Translations under genes and position numbers: made by a program
The notes under the pieces: generated by a model
The model's database searches: none
What the model was told of the DNA's origin: nothing
What the model saw: only the letters and a program-made list of their open reading frames with translations
Part shown: positions 44,271 through 52,066 of the stretch, piece after piece
How the letters are laid out: each line of letters opens with the position of its first letter
Position numbering within the stretch: position 1 is the stretch's first letter
Assembly: GCA_015061775.1 (NCBI GenBank)
Contig: SUVY01000009.1
Span: forward strand, 1-59,264
Reading direction: 5' to 3'
DNA: 59,264 nucleotides
Origin: Lentisphaerota bacterium
GTDB taxonomy: Bacteria > Verrucomicrobiota > Lentisphaeria > Victivallales > Victivallaceae

Positions 44271-46000
44271 ATGGAGAAAATCGGAAATTTGTGGTTTTTG
44301 AAAGGTGATATGCATATTCACAGCCACTATTCCGACGGAGAGCGGCTGGAAAAAAATATAGCCAGAGTGGTCAACTGCGGATTTGATTTCTGTGCCGTGA
44401 CCGACCACGATTCGTTTTCCGGAAGCCGCGCCGCGCTCGATTTGTCTGAACGCATCGGCAGCGGTTTTCCCATTATTATCCGCGGGCAGGAGTCAACCTG
44501 TTCCGGATGCCACATCCTCTCTTACGGAACACTCAACGATTACGTGAAAAGTTCTCCGCTCGAAGAGGTGTGCCGCAACATCCGGGCCGCCGGAGGATAT
44601 TCCGTTGCGGCTCATCCTGACTGGGAGTTTACCCGCAGTTATTTCCGCGAAAGCGGTCTCTTTGCCCGGCTGGTGGAAAACGGTTTGCTCGACGGAGTTG
44701 AGTTGATGAATTTTCCGGCAGGGGAAAATATCAGAAAAGAGTGGACAAACAGCTATTATTTTGAACGGAGCGCAGCCGGACTGCCTTTTGCCGTTACTTG
44801 CGGTTCAGACGCTCACCGGGCGAACGAGATCACTCCGGAGCGTTATCTGGCTGTATTTGCAGAAACTCCGGACGAAAAAGGTATTCTCGAAGCGATATTT
44901 CTTCACCGCCGTTCGGTGGCGGTCTGGAGAGATTGTGTCATCGGCACTCCTGAGGCTTGCAAACTCTTTTCCGCTGTAAGTAAAAAGAGACGCATCGAAG
45001 CTCCTTCAATCACCCGGAGTGAGACGCTGGACGGAATAATTTTCAATATAGAAAACGCCGACCGCAGTTTTGTCAGCGGCGATTTGAAGAAAATATCAGA
45101 AAACAGCTTTTTTAAATCCGGTTTCGACCACGGAGTCGCTCTTCTTATGAGCACCCGGGACGGAGAAAAGTTTGCTGAATATATAGAAATACCCGATCGT
45201 GTCGATGTCAGATGTATTCCGGAAGATGACGGAAACCAAGCTGCGGCGCATTTCACCTTGAATTCAGAAGAAGAGCTCTCCGTAATGTGTGAAGTAAACG
45301 GAGTCTGCCGGAAGTTCGACTGCATTCCGGGAGAAGCAGGTCTCACTTCAGGCGTTTTGCAGGAAAGAGATAACAGTATATTCGTTGAAGTCACCAATAA
45401 GAGTGGAGTTGTCATGTGCCGCAAGAGCTGGGATTTCCCGATCAGCTATCTTGACACGTGGTGTCAGCTTGAAAGATATACGGTGGATTCTCCCTCTCCT
45501 GACGGAGTTGAGCCATCTGCAAAGTTCCGTTTCAGCCGCAGCGGAGAAAACGTCATCCTTGATATGGAAGTCACCGACCCTCTTTTCTGTCAGCCCTGCC
45601 GCGGTATCGGTATGTATATGGGGGACTCCGTCCAATTCGGACTTGACTTGCCTGTGCTGCAAGCGAAAATGATCTTGTGGAGCGCAAAATATGGGAGTTC
45701 GGCATTTCAGTCACCGATACTTTCGAGTGTGATTTTGTGGTTTACAACTTTCCGGCTGATGCGGATAAATCAAGTGCAGATAAAATAAAACGCTCCGCAG
45801 TACGCCGCGGAGACAAAAGCATTTTTCAGGCGGTGATCCCCGTTGAGTTCTTCAACGAAGATATGATATGCGGTTTTAATATGATCTATAATATCAATGA
45901 CGGCAGCGGCAGACGCGGATATCTCGCCTGGCGCAACGGGATCGGCGACCGTAAAAAATCTGCGGATTGGGGCTTTATATTGCTCAAGCAGCCGAAATGA
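44271..46000 (+). pseudogene. PHP-domain protein with DOMON-like C-terminus, interrupted by a frameshift
   Basis: The N-terminal PHP metallophosphatase domain is intact: DMHIHSHYSDG, FDFCAVTDHDSFSG, YSVAAHPDWEF and TCGSDAHRANE supply the metal ligands. A carbohydrate-binding, DOMON/CBM9-like domain begins around GMYMGDSVQFGLDL. The original frame then stops at 45788 after an unrelated 35-residue tail, while the -1 frame continues as SENDLVERKIWEFGISVT...WGFILLKQPK to 46000. The frame change lies near 45650-45677. Full length would be about 576 residues. This is either a real mutation or a sequencing error; without raw reads I cannot say which. The ATG at 44271 has AGGTG upstream. Confidence 0.72.
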
Positions 46001-46001
46001 T

Positions 46002-46030
46002 TTGAAAAAGATGCTTAGAAGTATTACAGT
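46002..46030 (+). promoter_or_regulatory. Weak candidate promoter of hisB
   Basis: TTGAAA (46002-46007), 17-nt spacer, TACAGT (46025-46030). Only 28 nt before the hisB start, so it is tentative. Confidence 0.35.
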
Positions 46031-46058
46031 ATATGAAAAACATGGAGATAAATAAACT

Positions 46059-46649
46059 ATGAAAAGATTTGCCGAAGTTGAACGCAATACCAAAGAGACC
46101 CGGATCAAACTGTCGATCGACCTCGACGGAACAGGAAAAAGCTCCATTTCGACCGGAGTAGCCTTCCTCGATCACATGCTGACCCTTTTTGCCCGTCACG
46201 GACTGTTTGATCTTGTTATTGATGCAAAAGGCGATCTTGAGGTCGATGCCCACCACCTCTTTGAAGACCTCGGACTGGTTATGGGTGAAGCCCTCAATCA
46301 GGCTCTCGGAGGTAAAGAGGGCATCCGCCGCTACGGAAACTTTCTGCTGCCGATGGATGAGACGCTGGTTATGATCGCGCTTGACCTGTCCGGCAGACCG
46401 GGACTCTATTACAGCGTCAATCCTCCGGCACATACCGTTGGCGGAGTCGATCCGAGACTCTTCCATGAGTTCTTCCAGTCTCTCTGCGTCAAGGGAGGAG
46501 TCAATCTGCATATCCGTCAGATCGCAAGCGAAGAGATACACCACCTTTACGAAGGTATTTTCAAGGGATTTGCCAAGGCTCTTGATATGGCGACCGGATT
46601 TGACTCAAGAATAGACGGAGTTCTCTCTACAAAGGGTTGTCTTGAGTAA
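46059..46649 (+). CDS. hisB: Imidazoleglycerol-phosphate dehydratase
   Basis: Histidine biosynthesis step 6, 196 residues, single-domain form. The duplicated metal-binding repeats are clear: FLDHMLTLFARHG and DAHHLFEDLGL in the first half, LFHEFFQSL and EIHHLYEGIFKGFAKAL in the second, and the C-terminal STKG. No phosphatase domain is fused. No other his genes lie nearby. ATGGAG sits 13 nt upstream as a partial ribosome site. The stop overlaps the next gene's proposed TTG start. Confidence 0.97.
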   Translation: MKRFAEVERNTKETRIKLSIDLDGTGKSSISTGVAFLDHMLTLFARHGLFDLVIDAKGDLEVDAHHLFEDLGLVMGEALNQALGGKEGIRRYGNFLLPMDETLVMIALDLSGRPGLYYSVNPPAHTVGGVDPRLFHEFFQSLCVKGGVNLHIRQIASEEIHHLYEGIFKGFAKALDMATGFDSRIDGVLSTKGCLE

Positions 46650-47382
46650 GATCATGCAGTTTCTTCCCCGCAGGATCCTGGTTACCGGCGGCGCAGTACG
46701 CACCGGCAGGGCAATAGTAAAATTACTCTCTGAGCGCGGAGCTCAGGTAGTCATACACGCAAGAGTGCACCGCAGCGAGGCTGAAGATTTGCTGTCTCTC
46801 CTTCCCGGGCGGGGACACTCGGTGATATACGGAGACCTTTCCGATGACCGTGACGTTGAGCGTATAGCAGACGCAGCTTCAAAATGTGACGGAGTCGTGC
46901 TCAATGCTTCATGTTACCGCCACGGTTATCAGGGCGGAGACGCTGAATTCGACGCGCTGCTTGAAAAGGTCAATCACGCTTCGCAGGTAAAGATCATACG
47001 CGGTTTTCTCTCTGCTCCCCATCCGGATGGCGGAGCTGTGGTCGCCATGCTCGATCAGGAGACGGCGTCGGAAAATGACAACCCCTATCTTGCTTCCCGC
47101 CGCGCTCTGTGGCTGGATATGAAAAAGTTTGCCGTTGAATACGGAAAAGATGATATCCGTTTCAATGCTCTCCTGCCGGGCCCCATGCTGCCGCCTCCTG
47201 AGCTGGGGGATACGCGCATGGTAAAGACGCTTCCTTCGCTTCCGTTGCGCCGCAACGTCGCGCTTGAGGATGCTGCTGAGAGCGTGGCGTTCCTTCTTGC
47301 CTGCCGTTCGCTTACCGGAACCGTCTTGTTTGCCGATTGCGGACAGTCATTAGCCAACAGAATAAAATCAAACATGATATAA
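46642..47382 (+). CDS. Short-chain dehydrogenase/reductase with YxxxR active site
   Basis: 246 residues. The nucleotide site is TGGAVRTGRA, the arginine-containing form seen in NADPH-dependent, pteridine-reductase-like SDRs. VVLNASCYRH covers the NNAG-like region. The catalytic motif reads NPYLASRRAL, giving Tyr-x3-Arg instead of Tyr-x3-Lys. The end (DIRFNALLPGPMLPPPE, SLTGTVLFADCGQSL) is typical. TTG at 46642, with AAAGGG 6 nt upstream, is the likely start; an ATG at 46654 is possible. Substrate unknown; FolM-like dihydromonapterin reductase is one option. Confidence 0.75.
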   Translation: MSKIMQFLPRRILVTGGAVRTGRAIVKLLSERGAQVVIHARVHRSEAEDLLSLLPGRGHSVIYGDLSDDRDVERIADAASKCDGVVLNASCYRHGYQGGDAEFDALLEKVNHASQVKIIRGFLSAPHPDGGAVVAMLDQETASENDNPYLASRRALWLDMKKFAVEYGKDDIRFNALLPGPMLPPPELGDTRMVKTLPSLPLRRNVALEDAAESVAFLLACRSLTGTVLFADCGQSLANRIKSNMI

Positions 47383-47393
47383 AGGGTATAATT

Positions 47394-49172
47394 ATGAAAA
47401 AAGAGTTGAAAGCCGGAAATCTCGATGTCATTTTGAGTTGCGCAAATCCCGGAAACTGGCAGTTCGCCTGTACCAAAGGCGGTTCCGATGGAGTGCATTA
47501 CATCTTTATTACACTTGAAAACGGGAAGGAAGAGTACTTTCCGGAATTTACCGCAACGGTGCGTTTTCCGCAGCACGATGTGGCGGCACGCTGGCAGGCA
47601 GACGGCTTTTTCAATAAAAACCTTCCTCCGGAGTGGAACAGCCGCTTCGAGAGCGAGCTCGGAGTCGGTGCTCCGCTGATCGGCTTTTGCGGAGAAAACG
47701 GAAACAACCGTCTCATCTGCAGCTCATCAGATGCGCTCCGCAAAACGGTTTGGGCTGGAGGTCCCCACGAACATGATTTCTATATAGAGACCCGTCTTGT
47801 GTTTTTTACCGCGCCAGAGTCTCCTGCTTCAAGTTACAGCGTGGTTCTCCGTCTCGATACCCGCGATATAAATTTCAGCGATGCGCTGGCTGAAAACTTC
47901 AAATGGTTCGAGGATTTCTACCATCCGATACCGGTTCCCGAAGCTGGACTTGAAGCGTGGTATTCCACCTGGTACAGCTACCACAAAGAGCTGACTTCGG
48001 ACGAGATCGAAGCCGAGTGCCGTCTGGCTAAATCCCTCGGTATGGGCGGAGTGCTCGTCGATGACGGCTGGCAGACCGATAAACACGACGGTATCTACGA
48101 TTATACCGGAGATTGGGAGGTCGCTCCATCGAGAATTGCCGATATGAAAAAACACGTGGATACTGTCCACAGTTACGGATTGAAATATATGCTCTGGTAC
48201 TCAGTTCCGTTCGTCGGAGCAAAGAGCAGGAATTTTGAACGTTTCAAGGGAAAGTACCTCTTTTTCAACGAGCGTCTCCATGCGGCGATCCTCGATCCGC
48301 GTTTCCCCGAAGTGAGAGAGTTCCTTATCGGAATTTACCGTGATGCCCTGATAAATTACGGGCTCGACGGCTTCAAGCTCGACTTTATCGACCGTATGTC
48401 TATCGCTCCCGGAATGGTCGATCCGGCGGAAGCTGAAGATTATGCCGGACGGGATATCAAAAACGTTCCTGAGGCTGTCGATGTTCTCTTCAATGACATT
48501 ATCCGTGAACTGCGGAGCATAAAAAGCGATATACTCATCGAGTTCCGGCAGCGTTATATGGGGCCAGCCATCCGCCAGTACGGAAATCTCATCCGGGCTA
48601 CAGATTGCCCCGGAGACATCGTCGCCAACCGCGTCCGCACCATCGATCTGCGCCACAGCTCCTGCGGAAGCGCAGTTCACGGAGACATGCTGCGCTGGCA
48701 CGAAGGCGACAGCGTTGAAAGCGCAGCCCGCCAATTTCTCGCCGTGCTGTTCTCTGTTCCACAGATATCAGCGCGCCTTGCAGATATTCCTGAGTCGCAC
48801 CGCGAGATGATCCGGCACCGTGTGGAGTTTTATCGCCGTTACCGCGACACGCTGGTATTCGGAAGGATATCCGCTCCTCACTTTGATCAGAACTATCCCG
48901 TTGTGAAGAGTACGGGAAAATGCGATGCTGTCACCGCAGTCTATAACGAAAACGTCTTTGCCGATATCACTTTCGCGGATGTCAATACTGAAGTACTGGT
49001 CAATGCGACCGCCTCTTCTTCCGTGATCGTCAATATCGCCGCAGACTGCAAAGCAGTGTTTTACGATGTCTGCGGAAAAGTCACTCAGGAACAAGACGTT
49101 TCAGCCGGACTTCAGAAGCTTGAAATTCCGATTTCCGGAGAGTGTGTGTTTACCAAGATGATCAACTGTTGA
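47394..49172 (+). CDS. GH36-like alpha-galactosidase family protein
   Basis: 592 residues. A beta-sandwich N-terminal domain precedes a TIM barrel with SLGMGGVLVDDGWQTD, YGLDGFKLDFIDRM (nucleophile Asp near 328) and GNLIRATDCPGD (acid/base Asp near 403), the layout of melibiase-type GH36 enzymes. A small beta domain closes the protein. It probably hydrolyses alpha-galactosides or related sugars. No signal peptide. AAAGGG lies 8 nt before the ATG. It is followed after 18 nt by a sialidase-like gene. Confidence 0.82.
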   Translation: MKKELKAGNLDVILSCANPGNWQFACTKGGSDGVHYIFITLENGKEEYFPEFTATVRFPQHDVAARWQADGFFNKNLPPEWNSRFESELGVGAPLIGFCGENGNNRLICSSSDALRKTVWAGGPHEHDFYIETRLVFFTAPESPASSYSVVLRLDTRDINFSDALAENFKWFEDFYHPIPVPEAGLEAWYSTWYSYHKELTSDEIEAECRLAKSLGMGGVLVDDGWQTDKHDGIYDYTGDWEVAPSRIADMKKHVDTVHSYGLKYMLWYSVPFVGAKSRNFERFKGKYLFFNERLHAAILDPRFPEVREFLIGIYRDALINYGLDGFKLDFIDRMSIAPGMVDPAEAEDYAGRDIKNVPEAVDVLFNDIIRELRSIKSDILIEFRQRYMGPAIRQYGNLIRATDCPGDIVANRVRTIDLRHSSCGSAVHGDMLRWHEGDSVESAARQFLAVLFSVPQISARLADIPESHREMIRHRVEFYRRYRDTLVFGRISAPHFDQNYPVVKSTGKCDAVTAVYNENVFADITFADVNTEVLVNATASSSVIVNIAADCKAVFYDVCGKVTQEQDVSAGLQKLEIPISGECVFTKMINC

Positions 49173-49190
49173 TGTTGAAGAGAATAAAAA

Positions 49191-50351
49191 ATGCGTCTTA
49201 TCGCTGATGAAAAAATATTTTACCGTTCTCCTGATCCGGAAAATCTCTATTGCTATACTCCGTGGCTGGACTACGGTTTTGACAAACGTCTGATCGCGTC
49301 ATTCGACATCGCCGGAAGCGGCTTGAAGAATGAACTCGGACCGAAATCTGAAAAGGGCGACTACGGCGGCAACCAGATGCGTATATTCGTCTCAGACGAC
49401 TCAGGGGCGACATGGAGAGAGACAGGAAGACTTCCAATGCTCCATGCCCGGGTCTTTGCCGCAGGAAAATGCCTTTACGCGCTCGGACACGGAGGCAAAC
49501 TGCTTATCAGCAAAAGCAGCGACAACGGCGAGACTTGGAGCGAACCCGCAGTGCTTGATTCCGAAATGGTCTGGCACCAGAGCGCGTGCGGATACGAGAA
49601 GATCGCAGGAAAAATATGGATAACGATGGAAAAAGTTCCGTATCAGGACCATTGGCAGGGCGGAGATCCTGTGCTGATGTGTGCCGATGAGAACAGCGAC
49701 CTCACCAAACTGGAGAGTTGGAAATTTTCCAATCTTCTGAAGTTTGAGGACATAGCTCCCGCTTATGAGGCGATGGCTCCGGCAGGCGAATTGGGTTACG
49801 CTTATCTTGAGTCCAACGTGGTGTTTGAGCGTGATGTGACGAGCGAATTTTACGGAAAATTCCTGATATTCCTGCGTTCAAACCGTTGCCGTTTCCCAGA
49901 TACAGCGCACGTCATCACTGGCGGCGAGGATACCGATGGCTCACTTTACCTCAAGCCTGTGTCTGATAAACTCTTTTACGTGCCGTTCCCCGGAGGCGGA
50001 ATGAAGTTCCAGACCATCTATGACGAGAAGAGCAAACTCTACTGGCTCATCGCGAGCCACAGCACTTATACGACCTTCACCCGGGCTGATGCGCTCAATG
50101 CCGAAGTCCGCCGTTTCTCGGAACGCAACCGCCTTGAGCTCTTCTATTCTCAGAACTGCTTCGACTGGAGCAGCGCAGGTGTAGTTGCCTGCGGAGAAAG
50201 CTATCTTGAGTCAAGACACTATGCATCTCTGCTTCCGGACGGAGACGATCTGCTCGTTTTGAGCCGTTCCGGAGACAAAGAGGCAAAGAATTGCCACGAC
50301 ACAAATCTGATAACCCTGCACAGAGTCCGGGATTTCCGGAGTCTGGCGTAA
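49191..50351 (+). CDS. Sialidase-like Asp-box protein
   Basis: 386 residues with Asp-boxes VSDDSGATWRE and SSDNGETWSE and later degenerate blades, consistent with a six-bladed beta-propeller of the exo-sialidase superfamily. Segments LHARVFAAG, WHQSACGYEKIAGKIWITMEK and YLESNVVFERD look specific to a subgroup I cannot name. No signal peptide. It sits between the GH36-like and hydrolase genes, so glycan degradation is likely, but the exact bond cleaved is unknown. Confidence 0.7.
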   Translation: MRLIADEKIFYRSPDPENLYCYTPWLDYGFDKRLIASFDIAGSGLKNELGPKSEKGDYGGNQMRIFVSDDSGATWRETGRLPMLHARVFAAGKCLYALGHGGKLLISKSSDNGETWSEPAVLDSEMVWHQSACGYEKIAGKIWITMEKVPYQDHWQGGDPVLMCADENSDLTKLESWKFSNLLKFEDIAPAYEAMAPAGELGYAYLESNVVFERDVTSEFYGKFLIFLRSNRCRFPDTAHVITGGEDTDGSLYLKPVSDKLFYVPFPGGGMKFQTIYDEKSKLYWLIASHSTYTTFTRADALNAEVRRFSERNRLELFYSQNCFDWSSAGVVACGESYLESRHYASLLPDGDDLLVLSRSGDKEAKNCHDTNLITLHRVRDFRSLA

Positions 50352-50381
50352 CGTTTTCAACTCATAAGGAGAATATAACTC

Positions 50382-51242
50382 ATGGCAGACAATCATACCA
50401 TCGACTACGCGCTTTTGCGTAATGCCGGAACCGAAAAATATTTCTTTGAGACCAATAAGAAAATCGCTTATCCCGAGGGAGAAGTCGTAGAGTGGTACGG
50501 CTACCGCCGCCATAATTTCGAGCTTGAGGGATGCAAGGGATTTATCGTAGAGCCTCCGCATCCCGCTCCGGGACTGCCGTGGCATTGGTGCACCCAGTGG
50601 GCAGAGGCATTTGTTCCGCGAACTCCTGCATTGCAGCTTCTGGAGCGAGGATTTCACCACGTGCACTTCAACGTATTTGAGACCTATTTCAACGATGAAG
50701 GAATAGCAAAAGTTGAAAAATTCTACGCAATGCTGCAATCAATGGGATTTCATAAGAAGGCTGCGCTTACCGGAATGAGTTACGGAGGTTTGTTTTCGCT
50801 GCGCTGGGCGGCAGAACATCCGGAAACGGTTGGAGCGATCTATTTGGATGCTCCGGTGTGCAACCTTGCATTTGCAGCGGAAAAGACCGAGCAAAATTCT
50901 CCTTATGAAATCTATGAAAGACATAGTGGGGAAGCTCGAAAGCATTTTGTAGCGTATAATGTAAAGGATTACGAGGGATTGCTTGAGCATCCGAAAAATC
51001 CGTTGAACAACTATCTTCCGATAGCGAAGGCAAGAATTCCGATATTGGCATTGCGGGCTGGTCAGGATAAGACGGTGTTTCCGGAAAGTAACATAGATGC
51101 CTTCAGCAGCCGTCTGATAGCAGCTGGAGGAGATATCAAGATAATCAACCGTAATCTTTACGGCCACCATCCCCACGGAATGGATGATCCGACACCGCTG
51201 ACAGGATTCATACTGCAGCACTACCCGGATTTTGAGATTTGA
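50382..51242 (+). CDS. Alpha/beta hydrolase
   Basis: 286 residues. The nucleophile elbow is GMSYGG (Ser133). The acid is probably the Asp in RAGQDKTVFPES and the base a His in the GHHPHGMDDP stretch. The N-terminal oxyanion region is IVEPPHPAPGLPWHW. It resembles prolyl-oligopeptidase/acyl-esterase-type hydrolases and could remove acyl groups from sugars, given its neighbours. AAGGAG lies 12 nt before the start. After it, codon and base composition shift toward AT-rich sequence. Confidence 0.82.
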   Translation: MADNHTIDYALLRNAGTEKYFFETNKKIAYPEGEVVEWYGYRRHNFELEGCKGFIVEPPHPAPGLPWHWCTQWAEAFVPRTPALQLLERGFHHVHFNVFETYFNDEGIAKVEKFYAMLQSMGFHKKAALTGMSYGGLFSLRWAAEHPETVGAIYLDAPVCNLAFAAEKTEQNSPYEIYERHSGEARKHFVAYNVKDYEGLLEHPKNPLNNYLPIAKARIPILALRAGQDKTVFPESNIDAFSSRLIAAGGDIKIINRNLYGHHPHGMDDPTPLTGFILQHYPDFEI

Positions 51243-51337
51243 CCGTTAAAAAGAGGCAAAAAGAGCTGCGGAATGAAAAATTCCGCAGTATTTTATATAA
51301 AAACGCCTGAAAAAAGCTAAAAAAGAGCAAAAAAGGC

Positions 51338-51365
51338 TTGACATCTGAGTAAAAAGATATATATT
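51338..51365 (+). promoter_or_regulatory. Promoter of tRNA-Phe
   Basis: Consensus TTGACA (51338-51343), then TATATT at 51360-51365 (16-nt spacer; TATTAT with 18 nt is also possible). Confidence 0.75.
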
Positions 51366-51380
51366 ATACACATACAAGGT

Positions 51381-51456
51381 GGCAGGTTAGCTCAGTCGGT
51401 AGAGCAGGGGACTGAAAATCCCCGTGTCCCCAGTTCGATTCTGGGACCGGCCACCA
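51381..51456 (+). tRNA. tRNA-Phe (anticodon GAA), acceptor stem with one mismatch
   Basis: 76 nt folding as a full cloverleaf: D-stem GCTC/GAGC, anticodon stem GGGGA/TCCCC with loop CTGAAAA, variable loop GTGTC, T-stem CCCAG/CTGGG with loop TTCGATT, encoded CCA. The acceptor stem GGCAGGT/ACCGGCC has an A4-G69 mismatch while the other six pairs are canonical. The 3' side may derive from an integrated element. Confidence 0.93.
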
Positions 51457-51488
51457 TTTTTTTGCCTTTTTTCTGAAGGCAAAAAAAC

Positions 51489-51671
51489 ATGAAGCCTAAA
51501 AAGGCTTCGCTTCATGCACCTAAGGTGTGCTTCATGGCACGCAGTGCCGCTTCATACGCCGCCAGGCGTGCTTCATAAATCCGCCTTTTCAGATGAAGCA
51601 GCTCCACTTTGTTCCGCTATGAAGCATTTGCTGTTCGCAAATATGAAGCACAAGCGTCTTAAGCCGCTTGT
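51489..51671. repeat. Array of palindromes separated by GCTTCAT / ATGAAGC heptamers
   Basis: GCTTCAT occurs at 51509, 51529, 51549 and 51570; its complement ATGAAGC at 51489, 51593, 51619 and 51643. Six of the seven spacers are distinct sequences, and most are short hairpins: GAAGCC/GGCTTC, GCACC/GGTGT, GGCAC/GTGCC, ACGCC/GGCGT, ATTTGC/GCAAAT and ACAAGCG/CGCTTGT. The central spacer 51577-51592 is not palindromic, and 51600-51618 only weakly so. The heptamer flips orientation around this centre. It is not a CRISPR (repeats too short, spacers self-complementary). Confidence 0.88.
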
Positions 51672-51700
51672 ATAAAGAGGAATTATCGAATAAAATCTAC

Positions 51701-51725
51701 GCCAGTCAAACCGACTGGCTTTTTT
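51701..51725 (+). terminator. Intrinsic terminator downstream of the palindrome array
   Basis: GCCAGTC (51701-51707) pairs with GACTGGC (51713-51719), followed by six T. No protein gene precedes it, so it probably ends a transcript from the tRNA promoter or across the array. Confidence 0.8.
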
Positions 51726-51731
51726 CGTTTT

Positions 51732-51796
51732 AAATTCTCCGTTTGGAGAATTGGGAGAACGGGAGAACGCCATAAAGCAGCCAAAATTCTCCGTTT
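51732..51796. repeat. 13-bp direct repeat and adjacent palindrome
   Basis: AAATTCTCCGTTT occurs at 51732-51744 and 51784-51796. The first copy is part of an inverted repeat ATTCTCC/GGAGAAT (51734-51751); a tandem GGGAGAAC pair lies between the copies. The remainder of the gene-free stretch to 51984 is plain AT-rich sequence with no feature I can identify. Confidence 0.6.
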
Positions 51797-51984
51797 TGCC
51801 CTTACCGGGGACACCGCGTTTATGCTCAAAATCCATTGATTTTTCGCTTTTCAAGTGGAGAAAAAATAAATCCCCGACCATTTTCCTCTGAATCAAAACT
51901 CCAACCATTTTCAAAATTCTAAAACCAATGATACCCGACTATGATTAAATCCTATCAAATACAATTAAAATCTGTAAAAGCGGT

Positions 51985-52013
51985 TTGACAATGGGAAGCT
52001 TTTATGATATATT
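51985..52013 (+). promoter_or_regulatory. Near-consensus promoter of the defence operon
   Basis: TTGACA (51985-51990), 17-nt spacer, TATATT (52008-52013), about 53 nt before the first gene of the three-gene operon. Confidence 0.75.
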
Positions 52014-52066
52014 TCTGCATGTAGATTACGGATGCTTGTTATATGAAATTTTGAGACACAAATATA

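Noticed and set aside
51489-51671. CRISPR array
   Set aside because: The repeated unit is only 7 bp, it changes orientation midway, spacers are self-complementary and short, and there are no cas genes.
51573-51914. 113-codon minus-strand ORF
   Set aside because: It runs across the palindrome array and terminator; its translation follows the repeats and shows no ribosome site or domain.
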